The translations under genes were made by a program, and so were the position numbers. Source: Myroides sp. NP-2 (GTDB lineage: Bacteria > Bacteroidota > Bacteroidia > Flavobacteriales > Flavobacteriaceae). From it: a stretch of 64,000 bases of DNA. The stretch's first letter is position 1, and the number at the start of each line of letters is the position of its first letter. Below, piece after piece: positions 9,422 to 18,856 of this stretch. Location of the stretch: positions 186,001-250,000 of the forward strand of contig NZ_JACHTD010000001.1 in assembly GCF_014145665.1 (NCBI RefSeq), given 5' to 3'. Under the pieces are notes generated by a model. The model had not been told where the DNA came from and made no database searches. It saw only the letters and a list, made by a program, of their open reading frames with translations.

Positions 9422-10744
9422 TTAGTTTAGTAAGGTTTTTAGCTCTCCTTGAGATTTAATAATTTGAATTTCAGCTAGTTTGAAATCGAGAAGAGAAGTT
9501 GTGTAATTATTCTCCGCTTCGGTATAAGCATTTTCCGCATTGAGTAGATCAGTCAAAGTAGCCAATCCATGTTGATAGTTGTTCTGCATATTGGTCAATA
9601 TACTCTTCGCTAGTTCTACGTTTTCTTTCTGAATGTTAATCGTGATTAATGCATTTTCAATTGACTTTTGCGCGTTTGCAAAGTCTAAATGCAAGGCTTG
9701 TTTGGTATCGTCCAATTCAATTGCTAGCTTTTCAATCTCTATTTTGGCTTGTTTTACTTTTGATTTTGTTTCAAAACCATTGAAAATAGGTAGCTTAAGC
9801 GAGATTCCTACGGCAGATGCACTCGTCCAAAATACACCGTCATTCGGCTTTGCCCCCCACGGAAACTTATCCCCCATACCTTGATAACCAAACGTACCAA
9901 AAGCTGATAAGCTAGGATAGTAATCTGCCTGTATTGACTTCAGCTTATAGGTTAAGAGCTCTTTTTGTTTCTCTAACAAGTATACTTCCGTGCGATGATC
10001 AATTTTATTTTCAGCCAATACTACGCTTTCATCAATAGTAAAGGTATTGTCAGGCAACTGAATGGGGGTGTCTAAATCCATTCCCATAAAGAACTTTAAA
10101 GCATTTTGCTGTAGTTCTACTGCGTTGATTAACTGTTGTTTAGTTGCTTTTAGATTGCTTAGGCTTACTTTTGTTCGATCCAAATCAATCTGTGTTGCCA
10201 AACCGTTGCTGTGCAAATCCTCGATGATCGATTTGATGCGTGTCGTACTCGTAATGGTTGTCTCTAAAGTCTGTAGCATCGCTTTAGATTGAAAAACTTG
10301 ATAGTACGTTGAAGCAACTTTTTCAATGATTTGTTCATCTGTCAACTCCTTGTTGATCACATAGAATTCTTTGGCAGAACGCGCCGCTTTTAATCCCATG
10401 AAAACTGCCTGATTAAACAATATTTGAGAAGCAGTAGCCGTAATTTGGGAGTTCCACTTCAAGTTGAAGGGAATCATTTGCGTTTGCCCACCTAGCGTTA
10501 ATGGCATTTCCTGGATTTTAACGTTGTTGGCAATATTCGCCTCCACATTGAGGTGTGGCAATGCATTTGCTTTCACTTCTTGAATTTGGTAATCACTGTT
10601 GACGATGTCCAAGGAGGCTTGTTGAGCTTCCGATTTGTGAACTAATGCGTAGTGTAAGGCGTCCTTTAGTGTTAAAACAGGCGTTTGTGCCCATCCTTGA
10701 CTGAGGAAAAATAGACTGCATAGGGTGAGGAAAGTTTTATTCAT
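9422..10744 (-). CDS. TolC-family outer-membrane efflux channel
   Basis: Outer-membrane protein of 440 residues with a signal peptide ending GWAQ. It has the duplicated OEP architecture: long alpha-helical stretches rich in Ala, Gln and Asn, and the repeat ending in NNYQHGLATLTDLLNAENAY, which is the conserved pattern of the second half. Its start overlaps the end of the tetR gene by 8 bp, so the two are translated from one mRNA. With the adaptor and pump downstream it completes an efflux complex. Confidence 0.93.
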   Translation of the reverse strand: MNKTFLTLCSLFFLSQGWAQTPVLTLKDALHYALVHKSEAQQASLDIVNSDYQIQEVKANALPHLNVEANIANNVKIQEMPLTLGGQTQMIPFNLKWNSQITATASQILFNQAVFMGLKAARSAKEFYVINKELTDEQIIEKVASTYYQVFQSKAMLQTLETTITSTTRIKSIIEDLHSNGLATQIDLDRTKVSLSNLKATKQQLINAVELQQNALKFFMGMDLDTPIQLPDNTFTIDESVVLAENKIDHRTEVYLLEKQKELLTYKLKSIQADYYPSLSAFGTFGYQGMGDKFPWGAKPNDGVFWTSASAVGISLKLPIFNGFETKSKVKQAKIEIEKLAIELDDTKQALHLDFANAQKSIENALITINIQKENVELAKSILTNMQNNYQHGLATLTDLLNAENAYTEAENNYTTSLLDFKLAEIQIIKSQGELKTLLN

Positions 10745-11345
10745 TGATGATACTTTGTTTGAGTTCTAAGTATTGTTTGAGGCCTTTTTCTGTGGTGATA
10801 CTGCGCATGTGATGATCGAGATGCAAGGCGTGTAATTCCATGTGAGTATATTCCTCTGGTTCAAAATAATCGTGATCATCGATTAAAACTACAGAAGCAA
10901 TGTGGAAACGTGCCGTAAATTCAACGTCTAGATTCGGTCGGTATACCCCTTCTTTTATTCCTTTTTCCAAGTTGCGCTCAATAATGCCCACAAATTTTTT
11001 CTTGTGGATGATCTTTTGCTTCTGTGCAATCTTCGGATAGTATTTGTTCAGTTGATACAAGCAAACAGAGGTTTCAACCGCAAATACTTCATTTATATTG
11101 TTATGGGCCGCGATTATTTCCGCTATAGCCGTTTTGTTTTGTGCAAATAGTACTTCAAGTGATTTTAAGAATTTATCGTTGATGTAGACCAAACTCTTTT
11201 CTATCAGTTCAGGTTTTGATGCATAGTGTTGGTAAATTGTCTTTTTAGATATCGACAGTTCTGCTGCAATATCATCCATTGTGATGCTCTTATATCCTTG
11301 AGACAAAAACAATTGAGTTGCTTTTTCTAAAATTAAAGTTTCCAT
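10737..11345 (-). CDS. TetR/AcrR family repressor of the efflux operon
   Basis: Regulator of 202 residues. The N-terminal HTH is clear: LEKATQLFLSQGYKSITMDD, then IAAELSISKKTIYQHYASK. The rest is an all-helical ligand and dimer domain. An ATG 20 codons upstream (11405) is in frame, but the -7 box TATATTTG lies at 11372-11365, downstream of that codon, and the alignment-typical METLILEKA start fits the ATG at 11345. It is the first gene of the efflux operon, overlapping tolC by 8 bp. Three copies of AAAGTTTCCAT around the promoter suggest that it represses its own operon. Confidence 0.9.
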   Translation of the reverse strand: METLILEKATQLFLSQGYKSITMDDIAAELSISKKTIYQHYASKPELIEKSLVYINDKFLKSLEVLFAQNKTAIAEIIAAHNNINEVFAVETSVCLYQLNKYYPKIAQKQKIIHKKKFVGIIERNLEKGIKEGVYRPNLDVEFTARFHIASVVLIDDHDYFEPEEYTHMELHALHLDHHMRSITTEKGLKQYLELKQSIINE

Positions 11346-11364
11346 GTATCTCTTTTTAGTCGGG

Positions 11365-11372
11365 CAAATATA
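11365..11372 (-). promoter_or_regulatory. -7 box TATATTTG of the tetR-efflux operon
   Basis: Exact TANNTTTG match on the minus strand, 20 bp before the chosen tetR start. A clear TTG at -33 is not seen. The GGAAAC...GTTTCC dyad (11377-11403) lies right over the -33 region. Confidence 0.55.
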
Positions 11373-11376
11373 AATA

Positions 11377-11443
11377 GGAAACGGAATTGGTTTTAAAGTT
11401 TCCATTGATTTATGAAAACTTTAACTCGAAGGAAAGTTTCCAT
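11377..11443. promoter_or_regulatory. Probable TetR operators (AAAGTTTCC dyads)
   Basis: Two imperfect dyads: GGAAAC (11377-11382) facing GTTTCC (11398-11403), and GAAAACTTT (11414-11422) facing AAAGTTTCC (11433-11441). The exact 11-mer AAAGTTTCCAT occurs at 11395-11405, 11433-11443 and again over the start codon at 11335-11345. Position over and upstream of the promoter suits repression. Confidence 0.5.
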
Positions 11444-11445
11444 CT

Positions 11446-11697
11446 AAAAGTGATGTAAAAAGAAGGGGGAGGATATAGGAGATGATTGAATGGACGATTT
11501 ACCATTAGTTTGAGAGATTTAGAAGTTGTTCTGCAACAAAAATTGAGGGTAGAGGTGATTGAGGTATTGTTTTTGGATGCAAACTGGTGGATTACTGATC
11601 TATTTTTAGGATATTTGCGGCAGTCAAAAAGTAGAAATGCGCAGATAAACTAAAAGTCTTTAAAAAACGCGTATTTTTACCAAAATTTTTTTTGAGC
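11446..11697. other. Divergent intergenic region tetR / polyprenyl synthase
   Basis: About 250 bp between divergent genes. It holds a weak -7-like TATTTTTA (11672-11679) for the synthase gene. An in-frame stretch from a TTG at 11486 to a TAA at 11653 (55 codons) reads like protein but has no ATG; it may be chance or a decayed gene. Confidence 0.4.
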
Positions 11698-12675
11698 ATG
11701 CAATCAATAGCAAAATATAAAAAAGAGATAGCATCCTATCTTGATTCAATACAATTAGATGGTCAACCAAAGGAACTGTATGAGCCTATTTCGTATATTC
11801 TTTCCTTAGGAGGAAAACAAATTAGACCTGTTTTAACGTTAATGGCAGCTGATGTTTTCAATGAAGATCCGAAGAAGGCTATCCATGCGGCTACCGCCAT
11901 TGAATTGTTTCACAACTTTTCCTTGATGCATGACGATATTATGGACGATGCTTCTTTGCGCCGAGGACATCAAACTGTACACGAAAAATGGGATGTCAAT
12001 ACGGCGATTCTCTCTGGAGATGCTATGCTAATCCTCGCTTATCAATATTTTGAGCATTATGAACCAACCACGTTTAGAGATTTAGCCAAATTGTTTAGCA
12101 AAACGGCCATCCAAGTATGCGAAGGCCAACAATACGATATTTGTTTTGAACAACGCGGAGACGTGCGAATCGAACAATACATCAAAATGATTGAGTACAA
12201 AACAGCTGTTTTAGTGGCTGCCGCATTAAAGATGGGAGCAATTGTTGCCAAAACATCCGAAGAAAATGGCGACCAAATCTATAACTTTGGATTGAATTTG
12301 GGTATTGCTTTTCAATTGCTAGATGATCACTTGGATGCATTCGGAGACGAAGCAACCTTTGGCAAGCGAATAGGAGGAGATATCCTAGAGAATAAAAAGA
12401 CCTTCTTGTATTTAAAAGCTGTAGAAAAAGCCAATCCCGTACAAAAAGAGGAATTGCTTCGCTTTTATGCCACTGTGGAATGCGAGAATGAAGACCATAA
12501 AATTGAACGCGTAAAACAATTATTTATAGAAACAGGTTCGAAAGATGCCTCTTTACAGTTGATCGAACAATACACAGAAGATGCGCTGAAAATTCTTGAT
12601 GTCCTAGCCATTGAGGAGGATAAAAAAGAACTGCTTCGCGTTTTTAGCAAAGAATTGATGAACAGACAAATGTAA
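11698..12675 (+). CDS. Polyprenyl (farnesyl/geranylgeranyl) diphosphate synthase
   Basis: Isoprenoid chain-elongating enzyme of 325 residues. The first Asp-rich motif is DDIMDDASLRRG (~80-91) and the second is DDHLDAFGD (~215), with GGKQIRP (~35) for diphosphate binding. Together they prove the trans-prenyltransferase family, which condenses isopentenyl diphosphate with allylic diphosphates in the cytosol. Chain length (C15, C20 or longer) cannot be assigned safely. ATG at 11698 is preferred to the TTG two codons upstream. The next gene follows after 6 bp. Confidence 0.92.
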   Translation: MQSIAKYKKEIASYLDSIQLDGQPKELYEPISYILSLGGKQIRPVLTLMAADVFNEDPKKAIHAATAIELFHNFSLMHDDIMDDASLRRGHQTVHEKWDVNTAILSGDAMLILAYQYFEHYEPTTFRDLAKLFSKTAIQVCEGQQYDICFEQRGDVRIEQYIKMIEYKTAVLVAAALKMGAIVAKTSEENGDQIYNFGLNLGIAFQLLDDHLDAFGDEATFGKRIGGDILENKKTFLYLKAVEKANPVQKEELLRFYATVECENEDHKIERVKQLFIETGSKDASLQLIEQYTEDALKILDVLAIEEDKKELLRVFSKELMNRQM

Positions 12676-12681
12676 TATACT

Positions 12682-13023
12682 ATGGAGGTAGCAGTAACTT
12701 ATCTTGAAGATCAATTAAAAGAAAGAAACTTATTTGACCCATTGGTCCAACAAGTTCAACGCGATTTTAGATTGAGTGTAGATGAGGATATTGTCTTCCA
12801 ACCTTCAACTCCTCTTGAATTGGTACATCAAATTCAAGAGGAATTGGAGCGTATGGCTTCGCGTACTCCTGCCAAGCTATCCATGCTACTCTACCGCATT
12901 GACGTAGCAGAAAAAGACATCCGCGCTTTAGAAGAAGGCGATGTCTTCAACTATTTTCAACAATTGACCTATCTTATTGTGAAACGCGAGTTTCAAAAAG
13001 TGTACTTTAGACATTCACTTTAA
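12682..13023 (+). CDS. Conserved hypothetical protein, partner of the prenyl synthase gene
   Basis: Protein of 113 residues with no signal peptide or membrane segment, mostly helical and charged, with the segment PLELVHQIQEELERM and an Arg/Glu-rich middle. I do not recognise a named family. It starts 6 bp after the prenyl synthase stop, so both are in one operon. The ATG at 12682 follows a purine-poor spacer, as is usual here. Confidence 0.7.
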   Translation: MEVAVTYLEDQLKERNLFDPLVQQVQRDFRLSVDEDIVFQPSTPLELVHQIQEELERMASRTPAKLSMLLYRIDVAEKDIRALEEGDVFNYFQQLTYLIVKREFQKVYFRHSL

Positions 13024-13165
13024 TACCTGAAACATTACGCTATTTATTTTTCTTTTGAGAAGAGCAAGTTTTTAAGTTATACAAAACAAAGGAGACTAAT
13101 ACAAATCACATCTCGCCAGGAAAATGGTATTGCTTTTGTATTTATGTTACAAAATTAGAGACACT

Positions 13166-13351
13166 ATGAATATAATTGTTTGGCAAGTTTTTATCCTTGG
13201 AGTTATCGTTCTAATGATTTACAGTTTATATCGCGTAGGACAATCCTCTTATCCGACAAATAAAAAGATTTTGTTTTTCTTTATGGTGCTGTTCTTCCCG
13301 CTATTTGGAAGTTTGGCTTTTCTGATGATGAATCACAACAAAGAAAAATAG
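13166..13351 (+). CDS. Small PLDc_N-like two-helix membrane protein
   Basis: Protein of 61 residues with two membrane helices (VFILGVIVLMIYSLY and ILFFFMVLFFPLFGSLAFLMM) and a basic tail. The pattern, a first helix, a short polar loop with K, then a helix with FPLFGSLAFL, resembles the PLDc_N family of small membrane proteins. Function unknown. An in-frame ATG 14 codons upstream (13124) would add an unlikely polar lead, so the ATG at 13166 is chosen. Confidence 0.65.
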   Translation: MNIIVWQVFILGVIVLMIYSLYRVGQSSYPTNKKILFFFMVLFFPLFGSLAFLMMNHNKEK

Positions 13352-13466
13352 CAAAGGAAATGACAAGGGGGCAAGATGCAAAGACACAAGCTAGGAGTTA
13401 AATAATATAGACTAGTTTTCGTTTGAAAGTTGTCAGGAACAGGAAGGAAACAACGCTTATACAAGT

Positions 13467-13503
13467 AAAAAAAGAGCCGATTTGTACAATCGGCTCTTTT
13501 TTT
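13467..13503. terminator. Bidirectional terminator
   Basis: Stem of 16 bp with core GAGCCGATT / AATCGGCTC, A-tract left and T-tract right, between convergent genes. Confidence 0.87.
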
Positions 13504-13527
13504 GTATCTTATCCAAAGTGATTCGCA

Positions 13528-14106
13528 TTAGAAATAAATGCGGATAAAAGGCATAAAGGCACTGCCATACACCATGTCTTTTTCGCGGTACAATACATTA
13601 TATCGAATGCCTACCGTTGCGGGGCCACTGCTGTATCCTGCGCCTAAGAATAGGGCAGTATTCCAGAAGTTGGCATCGAGCTTGTGTAAGTCTTCCTTAT
13701 AAGTATAGGTGTTGTTGACGCGCAATTGCTCCAGTTCAATAGAGAGTTGTAATTGTGGAATCGGGTTAGACAAAGCAATTAAGCTCCCGCCATAAATCCA
13801 CGATTGGTATTCTTTGACACTACTGTAGTAAAAAGAGCGGTCTTTGCTGTTGATATAACTCCCTTGCAAACCAACACCAACACTCAAATAGGGGTTGACG
13901 GTATAGAGTGCACTTGGGGCTAACATCACATCCGTATAGCCATTTCCGAAGCCTAATCCGAACCCACCGCCAAATCTCCATTTTTTGACAGAATCGTAAT
14001 TTTCGGAGTTATTTCGGTTTTGTTGTGCTAAAAGTGAAAAATTGGACAATAAAAAAAATGAAAAAATGAATAAAATACCCATTTTTTTGACATAAAATCT
14101 TCTCAT
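13528..14106 (-). CDS. Small outer-membrane beta-barrel-like protein
   Basis: Protein of 192 residues with a signal peptide ending NFSLLAQQ and a mature part of alternating aromatic/Gly strands (GGGFGLGFGNGYTD, LSVGVGLQGSYI) ending in an aromatic residue, RIYF, as outer-membrane barrels do. It is divergent from sucA. Genes in this position have sometimes been named after the neighbouring enzyme, but nothing here suggests catalysis. Translation could also start at the ATG eight codons in (14082). Confidence 0.7.
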   Translation of the reverse strand: MRRFYVKKMGILFIFSFFLLSNFSLLAQQNRNNSENYDSVKKWRFGGGFGLGFGNGYTDVMLAPSALYTVNPYLSVGVGLQGSYINSKDRSFYYSSVKEYQSWIYGGSLIALSNPIPQLQLSIELEQLRVNNTYTYKEDLHKLDANFWNTALFLGAGYSSGPATVGIRYNVLYREKDMVYGSAFMPFIRIYF

Positions 14107-14174
14107 AGCTGTTTTATGAAATTGTTGTGAGATAAAAATAAGAAAAAGTTTATACTTTTGTAATCAAAGAGTTG

Positions 14175-14182
14175 TATTTTTG
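14175..14182 (+). promoter_or_regulatory. -7 box TATTTTTG of sucA
   Basis: TANNTTTG match 41 bp before the sucA ATG; a second candidate TACTTTTG lies at 14153-14160. No properly spaced TTG for the nearer box. Confidence 0.5.
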
Positions 14183-14222
14183 TATATATAATATTTAATC
14201 AATAGGTCTTTAGACGAAAATT

Positions 14223-16994
14223 ATGGATAGATTTTCCTTTTTAAACGCGGCACACACTGCATTTTTTGCAGATTTGTATGATCAATATTTAGAAAATCCA
14301 GATAGCGTAGAACCAAGTTGGAGAGCCTTCTTTCAAGGTTTCGATTTTGCAAATGAATTTAATGATGGCACAGTAGAAAAAGTAACGTATGTAACATCAC
14401 CAACAACCAGTTCAAATACAGGTAGTTCGGTTGATACAAGCCAAATTGCAAAAGAGTTAGCTGTACTGAAGTTAATTGACGCGTACAGGACTTACGGACA
14501 TCTATTGACCAAGACCAACCCGCTTAGAGAGAGAAGAGTTGTTCATCCTGATTTAAACCTTGAAAAATTCGGTTTATCAGCGGCTGATCTAAATACAAAG
14601 TTTGACGCAGCTAAAGTGTTACAATTGCCAACGGCTACATTAGCACAAATTATTGCTCAATTAGAGAAAATTTACTGCGCTACTTTAGGTATTGAGTTTA
14701 AATATATTACAGACGAAAAAGAAGTGAATTGGATCCAAGATCACTTCGAAATCCCAGAAGCAAAATTTAATGCAGAAGAGAAAAAAGAAATTCTACACAA
14801 GTTAATTGAAGCGGTTTCTTTCGAAAACTTCTTAAACACAAAATATGTAGGTCAAAAGCGTTTCTCATTAGAAGGTTTAGAAGCTGCAATCCCAGCGATG
14901 GACTTTTTAATCGAAGCAGCTGCTACAAAAGGCGTAGAGGAAATTGTTGTTGGAATGGCACACCGTGGTCGTTTGAACGTTTTAGCAAACGTATTCAAAA
15001 AACCTACCCAAGAAATATTCTCTGAATTCGACGGAAAAGATTATGATACGGTAGAAGGCTTCGATGGGGACGTTAAATATCACTTGGGGTTAAGCTCAAC
15101 ACGCCAAACACGCGCAGGAAAAGATATCCACCTAAACCTAGCGCCAAATCCTTCTCACTTAGAGACTGTTGGTGCCGTAATTGAAGGAATCGCCAGAGCA
15201 AAACAAGATACCGTATTCGCTAGCCAACCATCTAAAGTATTGCCAATCGCTTTACACGGTGATGCCGCTATTTCAGGACAAGGAATTGTGTATGAAATCG
15301 TGCAAATGGCTCAGTTAAGAGGATATAAAACAGAAGGAACTATCCATATTGTACTAAACAATCAAGTTGGATTTACTACAAACTATACTGACGGTCGTTC
15401 ATCTACGTATTCTACAGATATTGCGAAAGTTACCGCATCACCTGTGCTACACGTAAACGCAGATGATACTGAAGCTGCGGTACGCGCATTCTTATTCGCT
15501 TTAGAATACCGTATGACTTTTGGTCGCGATGTTTTTATCGACTTAGTGGGATACCGTAAATATGGACACAACGAGGGAGATGAACCAAAATTCACCCAAC
15601 CTCTTTTATATAAATTGATTGCTAAGCATCCAAACGCTAGAAATATCTATAACGCACGATTGTTAGAAGATAAAATCGTGGATGAAAGCTTTGTTAAAGA
15701 TTTAGAACAACAATATAAAGATGTATTAGAACAAGATTTACAAATTTCTCGTGAGAATGAATTTGTTAAAATCAGAACGTTCATGCAAGAAAACTGGAAG
15801 GATTTCAGAACGGTAGACGAAACGGAAATGGTTGTGGATTACGATACAAAAGTGTCTAAGCAAGTGTTGACGGATATCGCTGAGGTAATTACTGCACTTC
15901 CAGAAGATAAAAAATTCATCAGTAAAGTAAAAAGACTGATCGGAGATCGCAAAACCATGTTCTTCGAAAACGATAAGTTAGACTGGGCCATGGGAGAACT
16001 TTTGGCTTATGGGTCTCTACTTTCAGAGGGGTACGACGTGCGTATGTCTGGACAAGACGTTGAACGCGGTACGTTCTCTCACCGTCACGCTGTGGTTAAA
16101 ACAGAAGATACGGAGGAATTAATCGTTTTATTGAACCAATTGAAAGACCAAAAAGGACAAATGAGAATTTACAATTCCCTATTGTCTGAATATGCTGTGG
16201 TTGGATTTGAATATGGATACGCCTTGACTAATCCAAATACCCTAACTATTTGGGAAGCGCAGTTCGGAGATTTCTCAAACGGTGCTCAGATTATGTTAGA
16301 CCAATACATCTCTGCTGCAGAAGATAAATGGAATAGCCAAAACGGTTTAGTGATGTTGTTGCCACACGGGTATGAAAACCAAGGGGCAGAACACTCTTCC
16401 GCTCGTTTAGAACGCTATTTACAGCTATGTGCAGAACACAATATGTTCGTAGCAAACTGTACAACACCAGCAAACTTCTTCCACTTGTTGAGAAGACAAA
16501 TGGTAACAGACTTTAGAAAACCGTTGATCGTGATGTCACCGAAGAGTTTATTGAGACATCCAATGGCAACGTCTACAATCAGTGAATTAGCAGATGGTAA
16601 ATTCCAATACGTGATTGACGATACTGTTACAGATAAAGCAAAAGTGAAATCGTTGGTGTTTGTGTCTGGAAAATTCTACTACGATCTAGTTGCGAAAAGA
16701 GAAGAACTAGGAAGAGATGATATTGCATTTGTGCGTATCGAACAATTGTTCCCTTTACCAGTAGAGCAAATTAAAGCAGTGATCGCTTCGTATCCTAATG
16801 CAGATGATTTTGTTTGGGCACAAGAAGAACCAAAAAACATGGGAGCCTACGGCTATATGTTGATGAACTTTGATGAAAAACCATTGCGTTATGCAGGTAA
16901 TAAAGCATACAGTGCGCCAGCATCAGGAAGTTCAACGCGCTCTAAAAAGCGTTATGCTTATGCAATAGAAAAAGTTTTTAATAAGAACTTATAA
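14223..16994 (+). CDS. sucA: 2-oxoglutarate dehydrogenase E1 component
   Basis: Thiamine-diphosphate enzyme of 923 residues that decarboxylates 2-oxoglutarate and passes the succinyl group to the E2 lipoyl arm in the TCA cycle. The N-terminus carries the E1o E2-binding segment (FFADLYDQYLENPDSV). Core motifs follow: EEIVVGMAHRGRLNVLANV (~240), HGDAAISGQGIVYE (~345, ThDP site), NNQVGFTT, and the transketolase-like C-terminal half with HGYENQGAEHSSARLERYLQ split around ~720-740. Length fits the family. sucB follows 48 bp downstream. Confidence 0.97.
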   Translation: MDRFSFLNAAHTAFFADLYDQYLENPDSVEPSWRAFFQGFDFANEFNDGTVEKVTYVTSPTTSSNTGSSVDTSQIAKELAVLKLIDAYRTYGHLLTKTNPLRERRVVHPDLNLEKFGLSAADLNTKFDAAKVLQLPTATLAQIIAQLEKIYCATLGIEFKYITDEKEVNWIQDHFEIPEAKFNAEEKKEILHKLIEAVSFENFLNTKYVGQKRFSLEGLEAAIPAMDFLIEAAATKGVEEIVVGMAHRGRLNVLANVFKKPTQEIFSEFDGKDYDTVEGFDGDVKYHLGLSSTRQTRAGKDIHLNLAPNPSHLETVGAVIEGIARAKQDTVFASQPSKVLPIALHGDAAISGQGIVYEIVQMAQLRGYKTEGTIHIVLNNQVGFTTNYTDGRSSTYSTDIAKVTASPVLHVNADDTEAAVRAFLFALEYRMTFGRDVFIDLVGYRKYGHNEGDEPKFTQPLLYKLIAKHPNARNIYNARLLEDKIVDESFVKDLEQQYKDVLEQDLQISRENEFVKIRTFMQENWKDFRTVDETEMVVDYDTKVSKQVLTDIAEVITALPEDKKFISKVKRLIGDRKTMFFENDKLDWAMGELLAYGSLLSEGYDVRMSGQDVERGTFSHRHAVVKTEDTEELIVLLNQLKDQKGQMRIYNSLLSEYAVVGFEYGYALTNPNTLTIWEAQFGDFSNGAQIMLDQYISAAEDKWNSQNGLVMLLPHGYENQGAEHSSARLERYLQLCAEHNMFVANCTTPANFFHLLRRQMVTDFRKPLIVMSPKSLLRHPMATSTISELADGKFQYVIDDTVTDKAKVKSLVFVSGKFYYDLVAKREELGRDDIAFVRIEQLFPLPVEQIKAVIASYPNADDFVWAQEEPKNMGAYGYMLMNFDEKPLRYAGNKAYSAPASGSSTRSKKRYAYAIEKVFNKNL

Positions 16995-17042
16995 TAAAAA
17001 AAGAGTATTTTTACATAACAATATTTAATTAAAGAATATACG

Positions 17043-18266
17043 ATGAGCATCTTAGAAATGAAAGTTCCTTCACCAGGTGAATCAATTACAGAGGTTGAAA
17101 TTGCTACTTGGTTGGTAAAAGATGGAGATTATGTTGAAAAAGACCAAGCAATTGCTGAGGTTGATTCAGATAAAGCAACATTAGAATTGCCTGCAGAAGC
17201 AAGTGGAATCATTACTTTAAAAGCAGAGGAAGGTGACGCAGTGGCTGTAGGTCAAGTAGTTTGTTTAATCGATACTAGTGCTGCAAAACCAGCAGGAGGT
17301 TCTTCTACTGAGGCTAAGCCTGCAGCTGAAGCACCAAAAGCAGAAGCGCCAAAAGCAGAGCCTGTACAAGCACCTGCAGCAGCAACTTACGCAACAGGAA
17401 CAGCTTCTCCAGCAGCTAAAAAGATACTAGATGAAAAAAACATTGATGCTGCTACTGTTACTGGAACAGGAAAAGATGGTAGAATCACAAAAGAAGATGC
17501 TTTAAACGCGAAACACTCAATGGGAACACCAACGGGAGGACCAAGAGGAGAAGAGCGTAAAAAAATGTCTATGTTGCGTCGTAAAGTGGCTGAGCGTTTA
17601 GTAGAAGCTAAAAACACAACAGCTATGTTAACTACCTTCAACGAAGTTAACTTGACGAACGTAAACAAATTGAGAAGCGAATACAAAGATGCTTTCAAAG
17701 CTAAACACGGTGTTGGATTAGGCTTTATGTCTTTCTTTACAAAAGCTGTTACTCGTGCTTTGGAATTGTATCCAGACGTGAATTCAATGATAGACGGACA
17801 AGAGCAAATTAAATATGACTTCTGTGATATTTCAATCGCAGTGTCTGGACCTAAAGGATTAATGGTGCCAGTTGTTCGCAATGCTGAATTATTGTCTTTC
17901 CGCGGAATTGAAGCTGAAATTAAACGCTTAGCAACAAGAGCACGTGATGGACAAATTACTGTAGACGAGATGACAGGTGGTACTTTTACAATCACAAATG
18001 GTGGTGTATTTGGATCAATGTTGTCAACGCCTATTATCAACCCTCCACAATCTGGTATCTTGGGAATGCACAATATTATTGAGCGCCCAATCGCAGTAAA
18101 CGGAAAAGTTGAAATTCACCCAATGATGTTCGTAGCCTTATCATATGACCACCGTATCATCGACGGACGTGAGTCAGTAGGTTTCTTAGTAGCAGTTAAA
18201 GAAGCGTTAGAAAACCCAACAGAGCTATTGTTGGATAACAATCCTAAAAAAGCTTTTGAACTATAA
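17043..18266 (+). CDS. sucB: 2-oxoglutarate dehydrogenase E2, dihydrolipoyl succinyltransferase
   Basis: Core transferase of the complex, 407 residues. One lipoyl domain (1-~76) has the lipoylated lysine in [12 protein letters not shown] flexible Ala/Pro/Lys/Glu linker follows, then the E1/E3-binding domain ([25 protein letters not shown], ~120-155) and the catalytic domain with the active-site [11 protein letters not shown] (~375). It transfers the succinyl group to CoA. The gene lies right after sucA and ends at a GAAA-loop terminator. The E3 gene is not in the window. Confidence 0.97.
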   Translation: MSILEMKVPSPGESITEVEIATWLVKDGDYVEKDQAIAEVDSDKATLELPAEASGIITLKAEEGDAVAVGQVVCLIDTSAAKPAGGSSTEAKPAAEAPKAEAPKAEPVQAPAAATYATGTASPAAKKILDEKNIDAATVTGTGKDGRITKEDALNAKHSMGTPTGGPRGEERKKMSMLRRKVAERLVEAKNTTAMLTTFNEVNLTNVNKLRSEYKDAFKAKHGVGLGFMSFFTKAVTRALELYPDVNSMIDGQEQIKYDFCDISIAVSGPKGLMVPVVRNAELLSFRGIEAEIKRLATRARDGQITVDEMTGGTFTITNGGVFGSMLSTPIINPPQSGILGMHNIIERPIAVNGKVEIHPMMFVALSYDHRIIDGRESVGFLVAVKEALENPTELLLDNNPKKAFEL

Positions 18267-18270
18267 TATC

Positions 18271-18300
18271 AAAAAGGCAACTCGAAAGAGTTGCCTTTTT
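18271..18300 (+). terminator. sucAB terminator
   Basis: 13-bp stem AAAAAGGCAACTC / GAGTTGCCTTTTT closed by a GAAA tetraloop, ending in a T-run, 5 bp after sucB. Confidence 0.92.
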
Positions 18301-18365
18301 AGTTTACGGTTGACAGTATAAGATAGAAGGCAAACTATGAATAGTAAACCGTACACAAAATAACG

Positions 18366-18373
18366 TATCTTTG
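18366..18373 (+). promoter_or_regulatory. -7 box TATCTTTG
   Basis: Exact TANNTTTG, 20 bp before the ATG at 18394. Confidence 0.6.
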
Positions 18374-18393
18374 TCCATTAAAATCACAAGACC

Positions 18394-18618
18394 ATGTCGA
18401 AAGAAACGAAAAAAGGAATATTTAGAGGTATTATTGAAAAGGACGAATTGGGAAACTATTTTTGTGGACCATACTTACTCGATTATCAATACACAGAAGC
18501 TCAATTTAAGTTGGGGGATATGATTAGTATCAAAACGGTTATTGCTAATCCAAGTGGAAAGAGTAGAACGGCTTATCCAATGAAATCCATGAAATTTTTC
18601 TTGGCTGACGAAGAGTAG
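18394..18618 (+). CDS. Conserved hypothetical small protein
   Basis: Protein of 74 residues, soluble, with no signal peptide or known motif. Residues 8-45 (GIFRGIIEKDELGNYFCGPY) read as a small beta-rich fold with a lone Cys. It is a single-gene unit with a good -7 box 20 bp upstream and a terminator (18646-18675) 27 bp downstream, which supports it being real. Function unknown. Confidence 0.72.
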   Translation: MSKETKKGIFRGIIEKDELGNYFCGPYLLDYQYTEAQFKLGDMISIKTVIANPSGKSRTAYPMKSMKFFLADEE

Positions 18619-18645
18619 AGGAAAAGCGAACGATATAGAACATGC

Positions 18646-18675
18646 AAAGACAGAATTTAGGTTCTGTCTTTTTTT
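18646..18675 (+). terminator. Terminator
   Basis: 10-bp stem AAAGACAGAA / TTCTGTCTTT with a 6-nt loop and a T-run. Confidence 0.85.
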
Positions 18676-18856
18676 GTATACCTATTGCAACTGTATCGTA
18701 TATCTAATACTAAATCTCTATTCTGGGGGAGTGCAAAAAAATATTTTAGCAATCCCCTGTGGGGTAGCCAATTTTTTTTCTACATTGTACAGTTGCTAGA
18801 TGCTGCTAAAGGCTCGATATCTGGCTATGAATTCACTTCTTAATTTACAATTGTGT

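Noticed and set aside
11486..11653. 55-codon open frame upstream of the prenyl synthase gene
   Set aside because: Only a TTG start, no promoter or leader support, and no family recognised; may be chance or a remnant.
17387..18073. 228-codon minus-strand ORF
   Set aside because: Antisense shadow of sucB.
18306..18352. ACGGTT / AACCGT inverted repeat after sucB
   Set aside because: Only 6 bp with a long spacer; easily chance.
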